Shown here piece by piece: positions 16,675-26,236 of a DNA stretch of 64,000 nt (position 1 is the stretch's first letter; the number at the start of each line of letters is the position of its first letter). Under the pieces are notes generated by a model. The model was not told the origin of the DNA. It saw only the letters and a program-made list of their open reading frames with translations, and did not search any database. The stretch lies in NCBI GenBank assembly GCA_002482535.1, contig DLGE01000001.1, positions 531,513 through 595,512 on the forward strand, in the 5' to 3' direction. This stretch comes from Peptococcaceae bacterium UBA7702 (GTDB lineage Bacteria; Bacillota; Dehalobacteriia; UBA7702). The position numbers were made by a program, and so were the translations under genes.

Positions 16675-18180
16675 TTATTCCAACCGGGTTTTTTCTTCTT
16701 TTTCCACTTCGGCTATTTCTAATTTCTCTTCAATGAGAACGGGCAAGGCAATCATAATTTTGGTACCGATACCCTCCCTGCTCAAAACTTCCATATGGCC
16801 GCCGTGGCGGGTTGAAATCCACTTGGCAATGGAAAGGCCGAGGCCCGCGCCGCCGGTGGTGCGAGTTCTCGATTCGTCGGCACGGTAAAAGCGGTCAAAA
16901 ATCTGGGGTACGATTTCGGGGCTGATGCCGATACCGTCGTCGGTTACCGACAGTTTGACAAAATCTCCGGCGCTTTCCACGGTTACGGTGATATGGCCGC
17001 CGGCGTTCGTATATTTGATGGCATTGTCCACCAAAATGCGCAAAGCCTGCTTGATCAGGGAACGGTCGGCCTTGACCTGGCTATCGTGAAGCCGCACGTC
17101 AAAATGATGGGTACTGTCGATCATTTCGGTTTCGTGGATGACCTCGGCGGCCAAAGTGCCGAGATTGATGTTTTCCAATTGCAGTTGGATCGTGTTGTTA
17201 TCGCCCCGGGCCAGGAAAAGCAGCTCTTCCACCAGGTCTTTCATATTGGCGGCTTCGTCTTTGATGGCGGTAATCGATTCCTGGAGGGTCTTTTCGTCGT
17301 TTTTACCCCAGCGGTCCAAAAGATTGGCATAGCCTTGGATCACGGAAATCGGTGTTCGCAGCTCGTGGGAGGCATCGGAAACGAAGCGAACTTGGGCCCG
17401 GTATGACTGGTCGATACGGTCGAGCATATTGTTGATGGCAAAAGCCAAATTCTTGAGCTCCTCCTGGGTTTCGTCCACTTGGATACGGGTATCCAGTTTT
17501 GTAGCGTTGATTCCTGCTAACTTACCGGCAATGGCGGCCATCAGGTGAGGATCGAATTGATTTCCCGCTTGGTTCAAGCTGTTGGCGGCGGCAGTCAGCT
17601 CGTCAATGGGATTCATGATCTTTTTCACCAAACGATGGTTTTTCCCCGCCTGGGAAAAGAGGGAAAACACTTCCATGATCAAGAGGATGAAAAAGCAAAT
17701 TCGGAAATAGTGAAAAAATGTGCCGAGAGCCACGGCAATATCATAGGTGCTCTTGCCGCCGACATAATAAATATGAAAGGTCAGTCCGTCAAGACGGCCC
17801 AAAAAGGACGCTCTGTTTTGAGGGAGCAAGGTAATACTGCGTGAACTGTTTTCCGTAATATCAGGCAGCAAATAGGAAAAGGGACGGATCACCTCAAACC
17901 CGTCGGCATTTTTTAACGAAGGCGAAACCGTTACGCCGCTGATTTCCGGCAAAGCGACGGTTTTGCCGCTCTCCATTTGCGCTTCCCTAAGGGCTGTCGC
18001 CGCCTTTGCTCCGGTATTTTCACTGTATACCGCAAGGGATACACAAACAAGCATGACGATCATGATATCGAATGATAAAAAGATCGCCAAGGAACGGGCA
18101 AATAAACGGGAGGTCAATTTGCGGACAATGGAATATCTAAATTTTGTGGGTTCTGCCGCCTTACTTTTTTTCTGTCGCAT
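16675..18180 (-). CDS. Sensor histidine kinase
   Basis: About 501 residues: an N-terminal membrane helix, an extracytoplasmic loop of about 110 residues, a second helix, a HAMP-like linker, HisKA with SHELRTPISVIQGYANLL (phospho-His) and the HATPase domain with NAIKYT, DDGIGIS and GGAGLGLSIA. It partners the OmpR-type regulator just upstream and overlaps its 3' end. The start is uncertain: ATG 18180 has GAGTG at good distance; ATG 18198 and 18210 lie further upstream without a clear site. The signal sensed is unknown. Confidence 0.92.
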   Translation of the reverse strand: MRQKKSKAAEPTKFRYSIVRKLTSRLFARSLAIFLSFDIMIVMLVCVSLAVYSENTGAKAATALREAQMESGKTVALPEISGVTVSPSLKNADGFEVIRPFSYLLPDITENSSRSITLLPQNRASFLGRLDGLTFHIYYVGGKSTYDIAVALGTFFHYFRICFFILLIMEVFSLFSQAGKNHRLVKKIMNPIDELTAAANSLNQAGNQFDPHLMAAIAGKLAGINATKLDTRIQVDETQEELKNLAFAINNMLDRIDQSYRAQVRFVSDASHELRTPISVIQGYANLLDRWGKNDEKTLQESITAIKDEAANMKDLVEELLFLARGDNNTIQLQLENINLGTLAAEVIHETEMIDSTHHFDVRLHDSQVKADRSLIKQALRILVDNAIKYTNAGGHITVTVESAGDFVKLSVTDDGIGISPEIVPQIFDRFYRADESRTRTTGGAGLGLSIAKWISTRHGGHMEVLSREGIGTKIMIALPVLIEEKLEIAEVEKEEKTRLE

Positions 18181-18868
18181 TGGTTTCACTCGCTTCATCC
18201 CTGATGACATAACCGACGCCGCGCACGGTATGAATGAGTTTCAGGCCGTAAACATCATCGATTTTCCCCCGCAGATAGCGAATATAGACATCGACGGCAT
18301 TGGTGCCGCCGTCAAAGTCATAATCCCAGACGTTTTCCAAAAGGACTTCTCTGGTGAGGACAAGGCCTTTATTTTTCAGCAAAAAATACAGTAAATCGAA
18401 TTCACGTTTGGTCAAATCCACGGCTTCGCCATCTACGGTAACGGTATGGCGGCTTAAATTCAGCTGTAAACGCCCGGCATAGGTTAGGGCGCTTTCTTTT
18501 TTTACTGTGGTTTTGCGCAACGCTGTTCTGATACGGGCCAGCAACTCCTCAATGGCAAAGGGCTTTGTCACGTAGTCGTCAGCGCCGAGGTCAAGGCCGG
18601 AAACTTTATCGCTGACGCTGTCTCGGGCAGTGAGCATCAGCACAGGCACGGAAGATTTGCGGCGAATGCGCCGCAAAACCTCCATGCCGTTTAATCCGGG
18701 AAGCATGATATCAAGGAGGATCAGATCGAAGTCTTCGCTTAGGGCGAGATCGCAGCCGCTTCGACCGTCAAAGGCCTTGACCACCGTGTATCCCTCGTAG
18801 CTAAGCTCCAGCTCCACAAAGCGCGCCAGTTTTTCTTCGTCTTCAATCAGCAATATCTTGGCACTCAT
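18161..18868 (-). CDS. OmpR-family response regulator
   Basis: A 235-residue two-domain regulator. Receiver: acidic pocket LLIEDEEK, phospho-acceptor Asp in LILLDIMLPGLNG (about residue 53), LTARDS and the lysine in DDYVTKPF. The C-terminal winged helix has LTKREFDLLYFLLKNKG and YIRYLRGKIDD. AAGGGGAAGG precedes ATG 18868. It is first in an operon with the histidine kinase. Confidence 0.95.
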   Translation of the reverse strand: MSAKILLIEDEEKLARFVELELSYEGYTVVKAFDGRSGCDLALSEDFDLILLDIMLPGLNGMEVLRRIRRKSSVPVLMLTARDSVSDKVSGLDLGADDYVTKPFAIEELLARIRTALRKTTVKKESALTYAGRLQLNLSRHTVTVDGEAVDLTKREFDLLYFLLKNKGLVLTREVLLENVWDYDFDGGTNAVDVYIRYLRGKIDDVYGLKLIHTVRGVGYVIRDEASETNATEKK

Positions 18869-18937
18869 AACCTTCCCCTTTATTCCGCTTTATCCTAATT
18901 GATCCCAATTCAGCCTGGTTTAATCTAATTTTTTCGC

Positions 18938-19480
18938 TTATTTTTCGTTCTGGATGGTTCTTTTGATATCGTCAACGGTATTCGACGCGCCGTCCATGAC
19001 CTTATTCACGGCGTCACGGCCAAATTCCTTACCACGAAAGCGGTAACGCAGGCCGCAGAAGAGACTGATGATGAAAAGCGGTACCACAACCCAGAAGAGG
19101 AAGGCGGTCAAAACGATCACCACGGTGACGGGCATGGAAAAGACAACGCTGTCTCCTTTTTCCGCTTCCAGATAATTGGTATTGCCTTTGTGGAGCACTT
19201 TGCCGCAAAAGCGGCCGAAACGCTTCATCATATCGCCGAAGCTTTCCCCCTGATAGGTATCGTGTTTTTCATTTTTTGCGGTATTCTCTTCTTCTGTTTG
19301 CGCGCCGTTTTGACTGCTGTAAAAGCCGTTGCCCGGGGGCGGCGCCACGTTCCCCTGTTTCTCCAAATAAATGAGCGCGTTCAGCAGATCGCCCTCGGCG
19401 GCTTCCAAAGCGTTTTTCGCGTCCTCAAAGCTGACGTTCGCTTTTTCTCTCAGTCTTTCTACTTGTTCCAATGTAACCAT
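18938..19480 (-). CDS. DUF4342 (UBA-like domain) membrane protein
   Basis: A 180-residue protein. Residues 1-45 (VTLEQVERLREKANVSFEDA and on to DLLNALIYLEKQG) form the UBA/EF-Ts-like helical domain of DUF4342. A low-complexity acidic linker follows, then one hydrophobic stretch at about 110-140 and a charged tail. The position just upstream of the two-component genes recurs in Bacillota and suggests a linked membrane role, but no biochemical function is known. Confidence 0.85.
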   Translation of the reverse strand: MVTLEQVERLREKANVSFEDAKNALEAAEGDLLNALIYLEKQGNVAPPPGNGFYSSQNGAQTEEENTAKNEKHDTYQGESFGDMMKRFGRFCGKVLHKGNTNYLEAEKGDSVVFSMPVTVVIVLTAFLFWVVVPLFIISLFCGLRYRFRGKEFGRDAVNKVMDGASNTVDDIKRTIQNEK

Positions 19481-19613
19481 ATTCGGTTCCTCCTTGTTCT
19501 CTGTTTTGATGGTATCCTTATGGTAACAGAGAATCCTTCAAGGACCATTTACGTAAAATTAAAAACGGATTAGAAAGCAAAATTGCTTTCATATTTTAGG
19601 CAGCCTATCTATA

Positions 19614-20555
19614 TCAAAGGTCTTCCGAAGGCAGCTGCTGTTTCTCCCGCGCCTCTTTGAGCACCATCGGCACCAGATATTTCGCGTTGAGTTCAAAGGC
19701 TTGCAGCGGCTGAATTTTTTTCGTTTCAGCGTTATAAAAAACCGATTGATAATGGGCGATGATCTCTTCTACGGTTTTTCCTTCCCGGGCGTCCCCGACG
19801 ATGAGCCCATAAAGAGATTCATTGCAATCCAGGGCATTTTTCAAAAAGGCCTTGCATTGACCGGCGATCATCACACCGTAATGGGGCACGAGGATTTTTT
19901 CAATATCCATGGTTTGCGCCCTTTTAATGAAACGCAACGACATCTCATAGCCCACGAGGAAACACGGGGCAACGAGGTCTTCTCCGGCATAAACGCCCAT
20001 GGTTTCACAGGAGATCAACATTTTCTCTTCGGGGATGTAAAAAGCAATGGAGCATTTGGTGTGCCCCGGCGCTTCGATGACCTCCAAGGTTACGCTGCCC
20101 AAATCAATGACGTCCCCTTCCCCGACGGTTTGATCGACGGATAACTCATTGAGCCGGTCTTCGTAGCGGTCAACGCCGTAATCTTTGGCGACGCTATCGT
20201 TCATTTCAGCCATAACGGCAAGGGCGGAAGGTTTCGCAAATATTTTCCCGGCATAAGCCCCGGCGACGGTTTTAACGCCTGGGAAATGAACTTTGCAATA
20301 AGGGCTGCCGGAAGCATGGTCATAGTGGGAATGGGTCAGCAGAACATAATCGAGGTTTCTGCCGTCCAGCTCTTTTTCGATGTTCTCGATCATCTGCTGC
20401 GCGCAAAAAGAGAAACCGCTGTCGATCAAGGCGGCCTTTTCTTTTGTGATCAATAAATAGGCGTCGCTGCCCATGAAAGCCCCGACATTGATGATCTGCA
20501 TCCGTTCATCCCGGTAATCTTTTTGCGCGTCGATTTTTTGCATTTCTTTCATCAT
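19614..20555 (-). CDS. Metallo-beta-lactamase-fold hydrolase
   Basis: A 313-residue MBL-fold protein. The metal motif is LLTHSHYDHASG (HxHxDH), with EAPGHTKCSIAFYI and VPHYGVM supplying further ligands. ALIDSGF near the N-terminus is the usual first strand. The C-terminal 100 residues are helical, as in glyoxalase-II-like or flavoprotein-free MBL enzymes. Substrate unknown. Two tandem ATGs (20555 and 20552) follow AGGG; a later ATG at 20501 would still keep the whole fold. Confidence 0.85.
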   Translation of the reverse strand: MMKEMQKIDAQKDYRDERMQIINVGAFMGSDAYLLITKEKAALIDSGFSFCAQQMIENIEKELDGRNLDYVLLTHSHYDHASGSPYCKVHFPGVKTVAGAYAGKIFAKPSALAVMAEMNDSVAKDYGVDRYEDRLNELSVDQTVGEGDVIDLGSVTLEVIEAPGHTKCSIAFYIPEEKMLISCETMGVYAGEDLVAPCFLVGYEMSLRFIKRAQTMDIEKILVPHYGVMIAGQCKAFLKNALDCNESLYGLIVGDAREGKTVEEIIAHYQSVFYNAETKKIQPLQAFELNAKYLVPMVLKEAREKQQLPSEDL

Positions 20556-20723
20556 ATGTGCCCTACTTTTATGTTTTATTTGCTTTTTATCATACCATGA
20601 AGCGGCTCGCTCCGCAATAAAACAAATGATCTTTACTTTAAATTGATGCTGAAAAGCAGAAAAAATAGGGATACGCCCAAAAAGACCGACTTTCCCGGCG
20701 GCTAAATCGGACTACCTTTTATA

Positions 20724-22556
20724 TCACACAATTTTGATCCTGTATTTCTTCAACCAATGATTGATTTGCAGAAAATAAGCGATGGTTTGCGGCGTTGTCA
20801 TCAGCTGGCCATACCACGGCAGCGACTGATCCGTCTTCAGCAGGTTTTCAAGGGCGCTTTTTTTTACGATACGTAGCAACGGAGCATCGGGATCTTCGAT
20901 GACTTCCCGCAAACGGGCGGAAACCGCCGCCAGGTAAGCGGGATGATGGGTCTTGGGATAAGGACTCTTTTTGCGCCAAAGCACCTCTTCGGGTAAAAGA
21001 TCCTTCATCGCCAGGCGCAAGAGGCCTTTTTCCGTATCCTGATAATCCTTGTAAGCCCAGGGTACGCCGTAAAGATATTCCGCGATACGGTAGTCGCAGA
21101 ACGGTACGCGTACTTCCAAACCGCTGAACATGCTCATACGGTCTTTGCGGTCAAGAAGCGTCTGCATAAACCAATGAAGATTGAGGTTAACCATTTCTTT
21201 CAGGCGCCGTTCCTCCCCGGTGGTATCCGGTAAAACAGAACAGGAGGCGATGGTTTGCCGGTAGCGTTCATCGACATATGCTTCCGCGTCAATGGACGCG
21301 GAAAATTCTTCCGTGAGAAAACTTTGGCGATATGCCGTCGTCTGTGCCCAGGGAAAGCCGTAGCGTTCTCTGATTTCCCGGTCGCGGTACCAAGGATAGC
21401 CGCCAAAGATTTCGTCTGCGCATTCGCCGGACAAGGCCACGGTCACATGTTCTTTGATTTTTTTACAAAACAGCAGCAGTGAAGCATCGACATCGGCCAT
21501 GCCGGGCAAATCCCGCGCTTCTACCGCTTCAAAAAGCCCGTTGACCAATTCACCACTATCCAGCACCACCCGATGATGTTTGGCGTTTAAAAAACGATTC
21601 ATGCGAAGGACATAAGCTTCGTCGCTGTTGGGCTGAAATTTTGAGGCTTGAAAAAACTTGCCGTTATCCTTATACTCCACCGAGAATGTCTGTAAGGGGA
21701 TATCCCGTTTCCCAAAATAGCGGCCGGCCACGGAAGAAATGATACTGGAATCAAGGCCGCCGGAAAGAAACGTACCCACCGGTACATCGGACACCAGCTG
21801 TCTTTCAATGGCATCCGTTACCAAAAAACGCACGTTCTCCACAGTATCCCCAAAAGAATCATGATGCACCCGATCCTTCATTTGCCAATAGTTTTTTAAT
21901 TTTAAACCCTCTCTATCGTAAAAACCGCAGGTCGCCGCCGGCAATTCGGCGATATTCCGAAAAACGCCGCAGCCCGGCGTCCGCCCCGGTCCGATCAACA
22001 TGATCTCAGCGACGGAATCCTTATCGATGACCGCGTCCAAATCAGGATGGGCCAAAAGCGCCTTGATTTCCGAACCGAACAACAGGCGGTTTTTTTGCAA
22101 ACAGTAAAAAAGCGGTTTGACGCCGATGCGGTCTCTGGCTAAAAACAATCGCTGTTTTTTCGTCTCCCACAAGGCGAAGGCGAAAATGCCGTTGCATCGC
22201 TGAACACAGTGCTCTCCCCATTGAGCGTAGGCGTGGAGCAGGACTTCCGTATCGGCATGACCGATGAAACGGTGACCGAGGGAAAGCAATTCCTTACGTA
22301 GCTCCTCCGTGTTATAAAGTTCACCGTTATAGATCAGTGAAAACCTTTCGCCATTCCGAGTTAAGGTCATCGGTTGCCTTCCGTGAAGGAGATCAATGAC
22401 GCTGAGCCTGGTATGGATCAGCGCGACGTTTTCGGCAAAATAGATATCGTTTTGGTCCGGACCGCGGTGAATCAGCGTATCTCTGATTCTTTCACAGTCC
22501 TTAGGTTGTATTTTTCGATTGCTCTGCCAATCGACGATGCCCGCAATACCACACAT
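20724..22556 (-). CDS. asnB: Glutamine-hydrolysing asparagine synthase AsnB
   Basis: A 610-residue two-domain enzyme. MCGIAGIVDW gives the N-terminal Cys nucleophile of the glutaminase domain (with HRGPDQN and YNGELYN); the synthetase domain has the PP-loop GTFLSGGLDSSI and GECADEIFGGYPW. The start at ATG 22556 is fixed because Cys must be residue 2 after Met removal. It converts aspartate to asparagine; a role in amidating cell-wall or peptide substrates is a known alternative for such paralogues. A hairpin lies just before the ribosome binding site. Confidence 0.95.
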   Translation of the reverse strand: MCGIAGIVDWQSNRKIQPKDCERIRDTLIHRGPDQNDIYFAENVALIHTRLSVIDLLHGRQPMTLTRNGERFSLIYNGELYNTEELRKELLSLGHRFIGHADTEVLLHAYAQWGEHCVQRCNGIFAFALWETKKQRLFLARDRIGVKPLFYCLQKNRLLFGSEIKALLAHPDLDAVIDKDSVAEIMLIGPGRTPGCGVFRNIAELPAATCGFYDREGLKLKNYWQMKDRVHHDSFGDTVENVRFLVTDAIERQLVSDVPVGTFLSGGLDSSIISSVAGRYFGKRDIPLQTFSVEYKDNGKFFQASKFQPNSDEAYVLRMNRFLNAKHHRVVLDSGELVNGLFEAVEARDLPGMADVDASLLLFCKKIKEHVTVALSGECADEIFGGYPWYRDREIRERYGFPWAQTTAYRQSFLTEEFSASIDAEAYVDERYRQTIASCSVLPDTTGEERRLKEMVNLNLHWFMQTLLDRKDRMSMFSGLEVRVPFCDYRIAEYLYGVPWAYKDYQDTEKGLLRLAMKDLLPEEVLWRKKSPYPKTHHPAYLAAVSARLREVIEDPDAPLLRIVKKSALENLLKTDQSLPWYGQLMTTPQTIAYFLQINHWLKKYRIKIV

Positions 22557-22570
22557 ACTTGTACCCCCAT

Positions 22571-22603
22571 AAAAATAGGCGTTCCTCGTTAGACGGGAAC
22601 GCC
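22571..22603 (-). promoter_or_regulatory. Terminator-like hairpin in the asnB leader
   Basis: GGCGTTCC (22578-22585) and GGAACGCC (22596-22603) form a perfect 8-bp stem. On the minus strand it is followed by TATTTTTAT and then by the GGGGG ribosome binding site of asnB. It may be an attenuator or the terminator of an unseen short transcript. Confidence 0.5.
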
Positions 22604-22759
22604 ATTGTACTCTTATTCTTATATAATATATAATATGCAACGGGTGTGGATCTATGCTACTATTTTAAAAGAATTAGAATATTTTTTTGCCTAAAATGAT
22701 TGCCGCAAGTAAACCGACAGGCTAAATAAGGACAAAGTCTGATAAACGGCAATTCAGGC

Positions 22760-22861
22760 TTACTTTTCGTTGTGACGGAACGCATGGATGATGCTGACGA
22801 GCAAGCCGCCCCAAATCGAAACCATGGCGATGATCATCAGAATAATAGCGGATGTACTCAT
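22760..22861 (-). CDS. metS: MetS-type small subunit of the NSS transporter
   Basis: A 33-residue peptide: MSTSAIILMIIAMVSIWGG, then LLVSIIHAFRHNEK. It has one membrane helix and a short positive tail. It starts 2 bp after the stop of the large transporter gene, and GGGGAGG at the end of that gene serves as its ribosome binding site. Methionine/alanine NSS transporters (MetP) need such a tiny partner (MetS) in Corynebacterium. The length, order and sequence pattern match. Confidence 0.9.
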   Translation of the reverse strand: MSTSAIILMIIAMVSIWGGLLVSIIHAFRHNEK

Positions 22862-22863
22862 TT

Positions 22864-24375
22864 TTATTCGTCCTCCCCTTCCGGTACGGTTTTGGCTTTT
22901 TCACGATCTTTCCAAGGAATTCTGGAAAGCAGAAATGCGACAACAGGTAAGGCGGCGACCATGCCCCAGCCGAAGACGGCGACAAAGGCTTCAGGATAAC
23001 CACCGTAGACGGTTTTCATGTTGGCGACAAGGGATGTTGCCAAGATAATGATCAAGACGATGGGAGTGACCATTCCCAAACAAATCTTCCAGAGGTTGCC
23101 AAGCTTGATTTGGGAATAGAGGTTTGCTTCATCACGAAGCACATTGATCTGTTTGCAGACCCACAGAACCAGCACGATTTCCACAACGGCTCCTGGAAGA
23201 ATCGCAAAACTGTTGACAAAATTATCAACGACGTCCAGGAGATAGATACCGCCCCTGGTCGTGTAGAAAACGGAGATGAGCACTGCCAAGGCGCCGACGA
23301 TGAGCACTGTTTTCTGTCTGCTGATATTAAATTTATCGATGACCGCGGAGATGCAGACCTCCACCAAAGAAATGAGGGAAGTGATGCCGGCCAAGAGCAA
23401 ACAACTGAAGAAGAGCACACCGAAAAAGGCCGAAGCAGGCAACTGATTGATGATTTGGGGAATCACCACGAAAGCGAGGCCGATGCCGCCAACGGCAAGT
23501 TCCTGAATGGACATACCGGAGGCCTGGGCCATAAAACCGATGGCGGCAAAAATACCGATCCCGGCCAGGAGTTCGAAACTGGAATTCGCAAAACCGGCGA
23601 TAAAGGCGTTGTTCGTCGTATCCATTTTTCGCGGCAGATAGCTGCTGTAGGTGATCATGATCCCCATGGCAAGGGATAAACTGTAGAAAATCTGGGAATA
23701 AGCGGCAATCCACACGCTCGGTTCCGTCAAAGACGACCAAGATGGCGTGAAGAAGGCGTTTAAGCCGTCTACGGCGCCGGGAAGCGTAACGCCACGGATC
23801 ACGAAGATCAGAAATAAGATAATCAGTAAGGGCAAGGCGACTTTATTCAACCGTTCAATCCCTTTTTTGACCCCCCTGAATACCGTACCCAGGGTCACCA
23901 GCCAGATAGCAAGTAAGGCGATCAGCACCTTCCAGACAACGCCGCCGGTACTGCCAACGACAGCGGCATCGGAAATGTTGAGGAATGACGAGTAGAAGAA
24001 TGTCTGCGTGTCACTACCCCAGGCCAAGGTAGCGGAATAACCGATGTAATTCGTAGCCCAGGCAAGAATCACGACATAGTAGGTCATGATCACGAAAGCG
24101 ATCAAGAATTGCCACCAACCGATAAATTCAATGTTTTTATTAATCCGAAAATAGGTTAACGGCGCGGAACCCCGGTATGTTTTCCCCATAATAAATTCTA
24201 AAGCGACAAAGAAAACGCCGGTGGTTAAAATAGCGAATAAATACGGAATCATAAATGCGCCGCCGCCGTTTTTAAAAGCGACATAGGGGAATCTCCAAAT
24301 ATTACCGAGGCCGATCGCGGAACCGACCGCGGCAAGAATAAAGCCAACCCTTGTCCCCCATTTTTCTCGAGTCAT
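22864..24375 (-). CDS. metP: Sodium-dependent NSS-family amino-acid transporter (MetP-like)
   Basis: A 503-residue neurotransmitter:sodium symporter with 11-12 helices. The N-terminus REKWGTRVGFILAAVGSAIG, then GLGNIWRFPYVAFKNGGGAF, is the conserved TM1 sodium/substrate site. The long form with a MetS-type gene directly after it points to methionine or alanine uptake, though substrate cannot be read from sequence. AAGGAGGGAG precedes ATG 24375. Confidence 0.93.
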   Translation of the reverse strand: MTREKWGTRVGFILAAVGSAIGLGNIWRFPYVAFKNGGGAFMIPYLFAILTTGVFFVALEFIMGKTYRGSAPLTYFRINKNIEFIGWWQFLIAFVIMTYYVVILAWATNYIGYSATLAWGSDTQTFFYSSFLNISDAAVVGSTGGVVWKVLIALLAIWLVTLGTVFRGVKKGIERLNKVALPLLIILFLIFVIRGVTLPGAVDGLNAFFTPSWSSLTEPSVWIAAYSQIFYSLSLAMGIMITYSSYLPRKMDTTNNAFIAGFANSSFELLAGIGIFAAIGFMAQASGMSIQELAVGGIGLAFVVIPQIINQLPASAFFGVLFFSCLLLAGITSLISLVEVCISAVIDKFNISRQKTVLIVGALAVLISVFYTTRGGIYLLDVVDNFVNSFAILPGAVVEIVLVLWVCKQINVLRDEANLYSQIKLGNLWKICLGMVTPIVLIIILATSLVANMKTVYGGYPEAFVAVFGWGMVAALPVVAFLLSRIPWKDREKAKTVPEGEDE

Positions 24376-24556
24376 ATGTCTCCCTCCTTTTGATTTGATA
24401 TATCTTTTTTGTCGGTTTAGCCCAACAATTCCCTATTATACTACCCTGATAAAATTATTCAATAGATTTTCAGATGTTTTTTGCATTTATGCGCTATATT
24501 ATACATATTTTACCTTTTCTGTGCGAAATTGGGATTTCCATTGTTATGGCAAATAG

Positions 24557-24611
24557 AAAAAGGGCATGCCGCAAAGGGTTTTGTGAGAAACCCTTTGCGG
24601 CACGCCTTTTT
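24557..24611. terminator. Long bidirectional terminator hairpin
   Basis: The arms 24557-24581 and 24588-24611 are complementary over about 23 bp, with one bulged G and one mismatch; the tip is TTGTGAG-like. A-run and T-run flank it. It follows the DUF3298 gene on the minus strand. Confidence 0.88.
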
Positions 24612-24627
24612 CATCATTTCTTCAAAA

Positions 24628-25308
24628 TCAGAACATTCTACATGAGGTAACGGGATCGTTGACGCAGTTGCTGTAAGGAATTAAAAATGTTCTGATGCCG
24701 CTGGAATAGGGTGCGATATCATACTGCTGATAATAAACAACGAGCCCTCTCGGCGTACTGTAGAATTGGTTTTCGTTGAAAGTTTCCCGAATCAGCGTCG
24801 GATAGTCCTCAAAGTACAGCTCCGGTTCTCTTTTGATCTGGGCCTCCACTTCGGCGAGAATAAATGTTTTCATATCCGGCGGACAAAATACAAGCTGGTT
24901 TAGGCCAAGCTGACGGCAGGTTTCAAGGTTCCAGGTTTCCGAAGAACGGGTGGTATTGCCATGAGCACCACCGGTATATTGGTACTGGTCAAGATAGAGG
25001 CTGACAATACAATCCTTTCGATATGTCACCCTAAACACCTGCATGGCTTCGAATACCCGGATCGGGTAACCGTTTGCCACGTCCTCTTGATACTGTTTCA
25101 CCGCCATGGGAAAGAGCACTCTTCTACAGTAGCGCTGAAAATGAGCGGCCCGTTTGCGATAATACTCGTTGATTTTAGGCATACAGGCGCGATAGCGCAA
25201 AGAACGAAACGCCGGATATTCGATTTTATAGGTCAGCAGGGTTACACCGTTAAACGAAAGAGCGTCTTGCAATACGCATTTTTCCACATAAACCGATTGA
25301 AGTCCCAT
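24628..25308 (-). CDS. DUF3298 (RsiV-like) protein without membrane anchor
   Basis: A 226-residue protein with DUF4163/DUF3298 features: a segment starting YPAFRSLRYRACMPKINEYY, the signature DQYQYTGGAHGNTTRSSETW and the C-terminal FYSTPRGLVVYYQQYDIAPY. In RsiV this module is the extracellular lysozyme-binding part of an anti-sigma factor. Here there is no signal peptide, membrane helix or anti-sigma domain, and no sigma-factor gene beside it, so it is probably a free cytosolic homologue of unknown role. AGAGGTGG precedes ATG 25308. Confidence 0.82.
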   Translation of the reverse strand: MGLQSVYVEKCVLQDALSFNGVTLLTYKIEYPAFRSLRYRACMPKINEYYRKRAAHFQRYCRRVLFPMAVKQYQEDVANGYPIRVFEAMQVFRVTYRKDCIVSLYLDQYQYTGGAHGNTTRSSETWNLETCRQLGLNQLVFCPPDMKTFILAEVEAQIKREPELYFEDYPTLIRETFNENQFYSTPRGLVVYYQQYDIAPYSSGIRTFLIPYSNCVNDPVTSCRMF

Positions 25309-25405
25309 AACATTCCACCTCTTTGAATCTTCCCTCTTTTCAGTTTATGATTCTTTGACCCAGCCGGTGTATGGACACCAGGCAAAAGGTGAAAACCCTG
25401 GACCC

Positions 25406-26236
25406 TTAACAATTGCCGGCATAGACGTATTTCAGATGCTTTTTGGCAATTTTGCAAAGTTGATCAATGGTATCGACGGATGTTGGAGCCCCCGTTTTCA
25501 CCTGGTAACGGGGAAAAAAGCGGCTGATATGCAAGGGAATCTCCCCGTCGAGGCTACTAAGCCAAGCTGCTTCCGCCGCCATTTCCGCCTCACTGTCGTT
25601 CTTCCCCGGCACAATTAAGGTGGTCACCTCCACATGGCAATGTATCACCGAGGTTTCTATGGTGTTTTTAACGGTTTTCAGATCCCCTTTCAACCAGCGG
25701 TAGTATGCTTCCGTGTACCCCTTGAGATCAATGTTCATGGCGTCAATATAGGGAAGCAAAGCCTTTAGTGGCTCTTCACAGATCATACCGTTGGTCACCA
25801 GCACCGTTTTTAGCCCCGCTTTTTTGAGCTGTTTCGCGGTGTCCATGACGTATTCATAGCTGATCAGCGGTTCGTTGTAGGTAAAAGCCACGCCGAGATT
25901 GCCGGGGGCCGTTTCTGTTAACTCCAAAGCCTTGGTCACAAGCTCCGCCGGTGAGAAATAGACGGCAGCGTCGGTGGTGCCTTCCATTGCGATCTCGTAA
26001 TTCTGGCAGAAGGGGCAGCGCATATTACAGCCGTAACTGCCCACGGAAAGGATGAAACTGCCCGGGAAAAACCGCCGCAGCGGTTTTTTTTCAATGGGAT
26101 CCAGGGCAAGGGCCGTCAATTTGCCGTAGTTTTCACAGATGATAACGTCGTCCACATTTTTGCGTCCACGGCAAAAACCCCGCTCTTCCCGGTCTATGGC
26201 GCAGTGGTGAGGACAGAGAGAGCAGACCGTTTTCAT
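25406..26236 (-). CDS. amrS: AmmeMemoRadiSam system radical-SAM enzyme AmrS
   Basis: A 276-residue radical-SAM protein. Before the barrel sits a cysteine-rich segment, CSLCPHHC followed by GFC, typical of AmrS; the SAM cluster motif is CNMRCPFCQN, followed by GVAFTYNEPL and VLVTNGMI. The family resembles pyruvate-formate-lyase activases, but its substrate is not known. It overlaps the AmrB-AmrA gene by ATGA, so the two proteins are made together. Confidence 0.93.
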   Translation of the reverse strand: MKTVCSLCPHHCAIDREERGFCRGRKNVDDVIICENYGKLTALALDPIEKKPLRRFFPGSFILSVGSYGCNMRCPFCQNYEIAMEGTTDAAVYFSPAELVTKALELTETAPGNLGVAFTYNEPLISYEYVMDTAKQLKKAGLKTVLVTNGMICEEPLKALLPYIDAMNIDLKGYTEAYYRWLKGDLKTVKNTIETSVIHCHVEVTTLIVPGKNDSEAEMAAEAAWLSSLDGEIPLHISRFFPRYQVKTGAPTSVDTIDQLCKIAKKHLKYVYAGNC

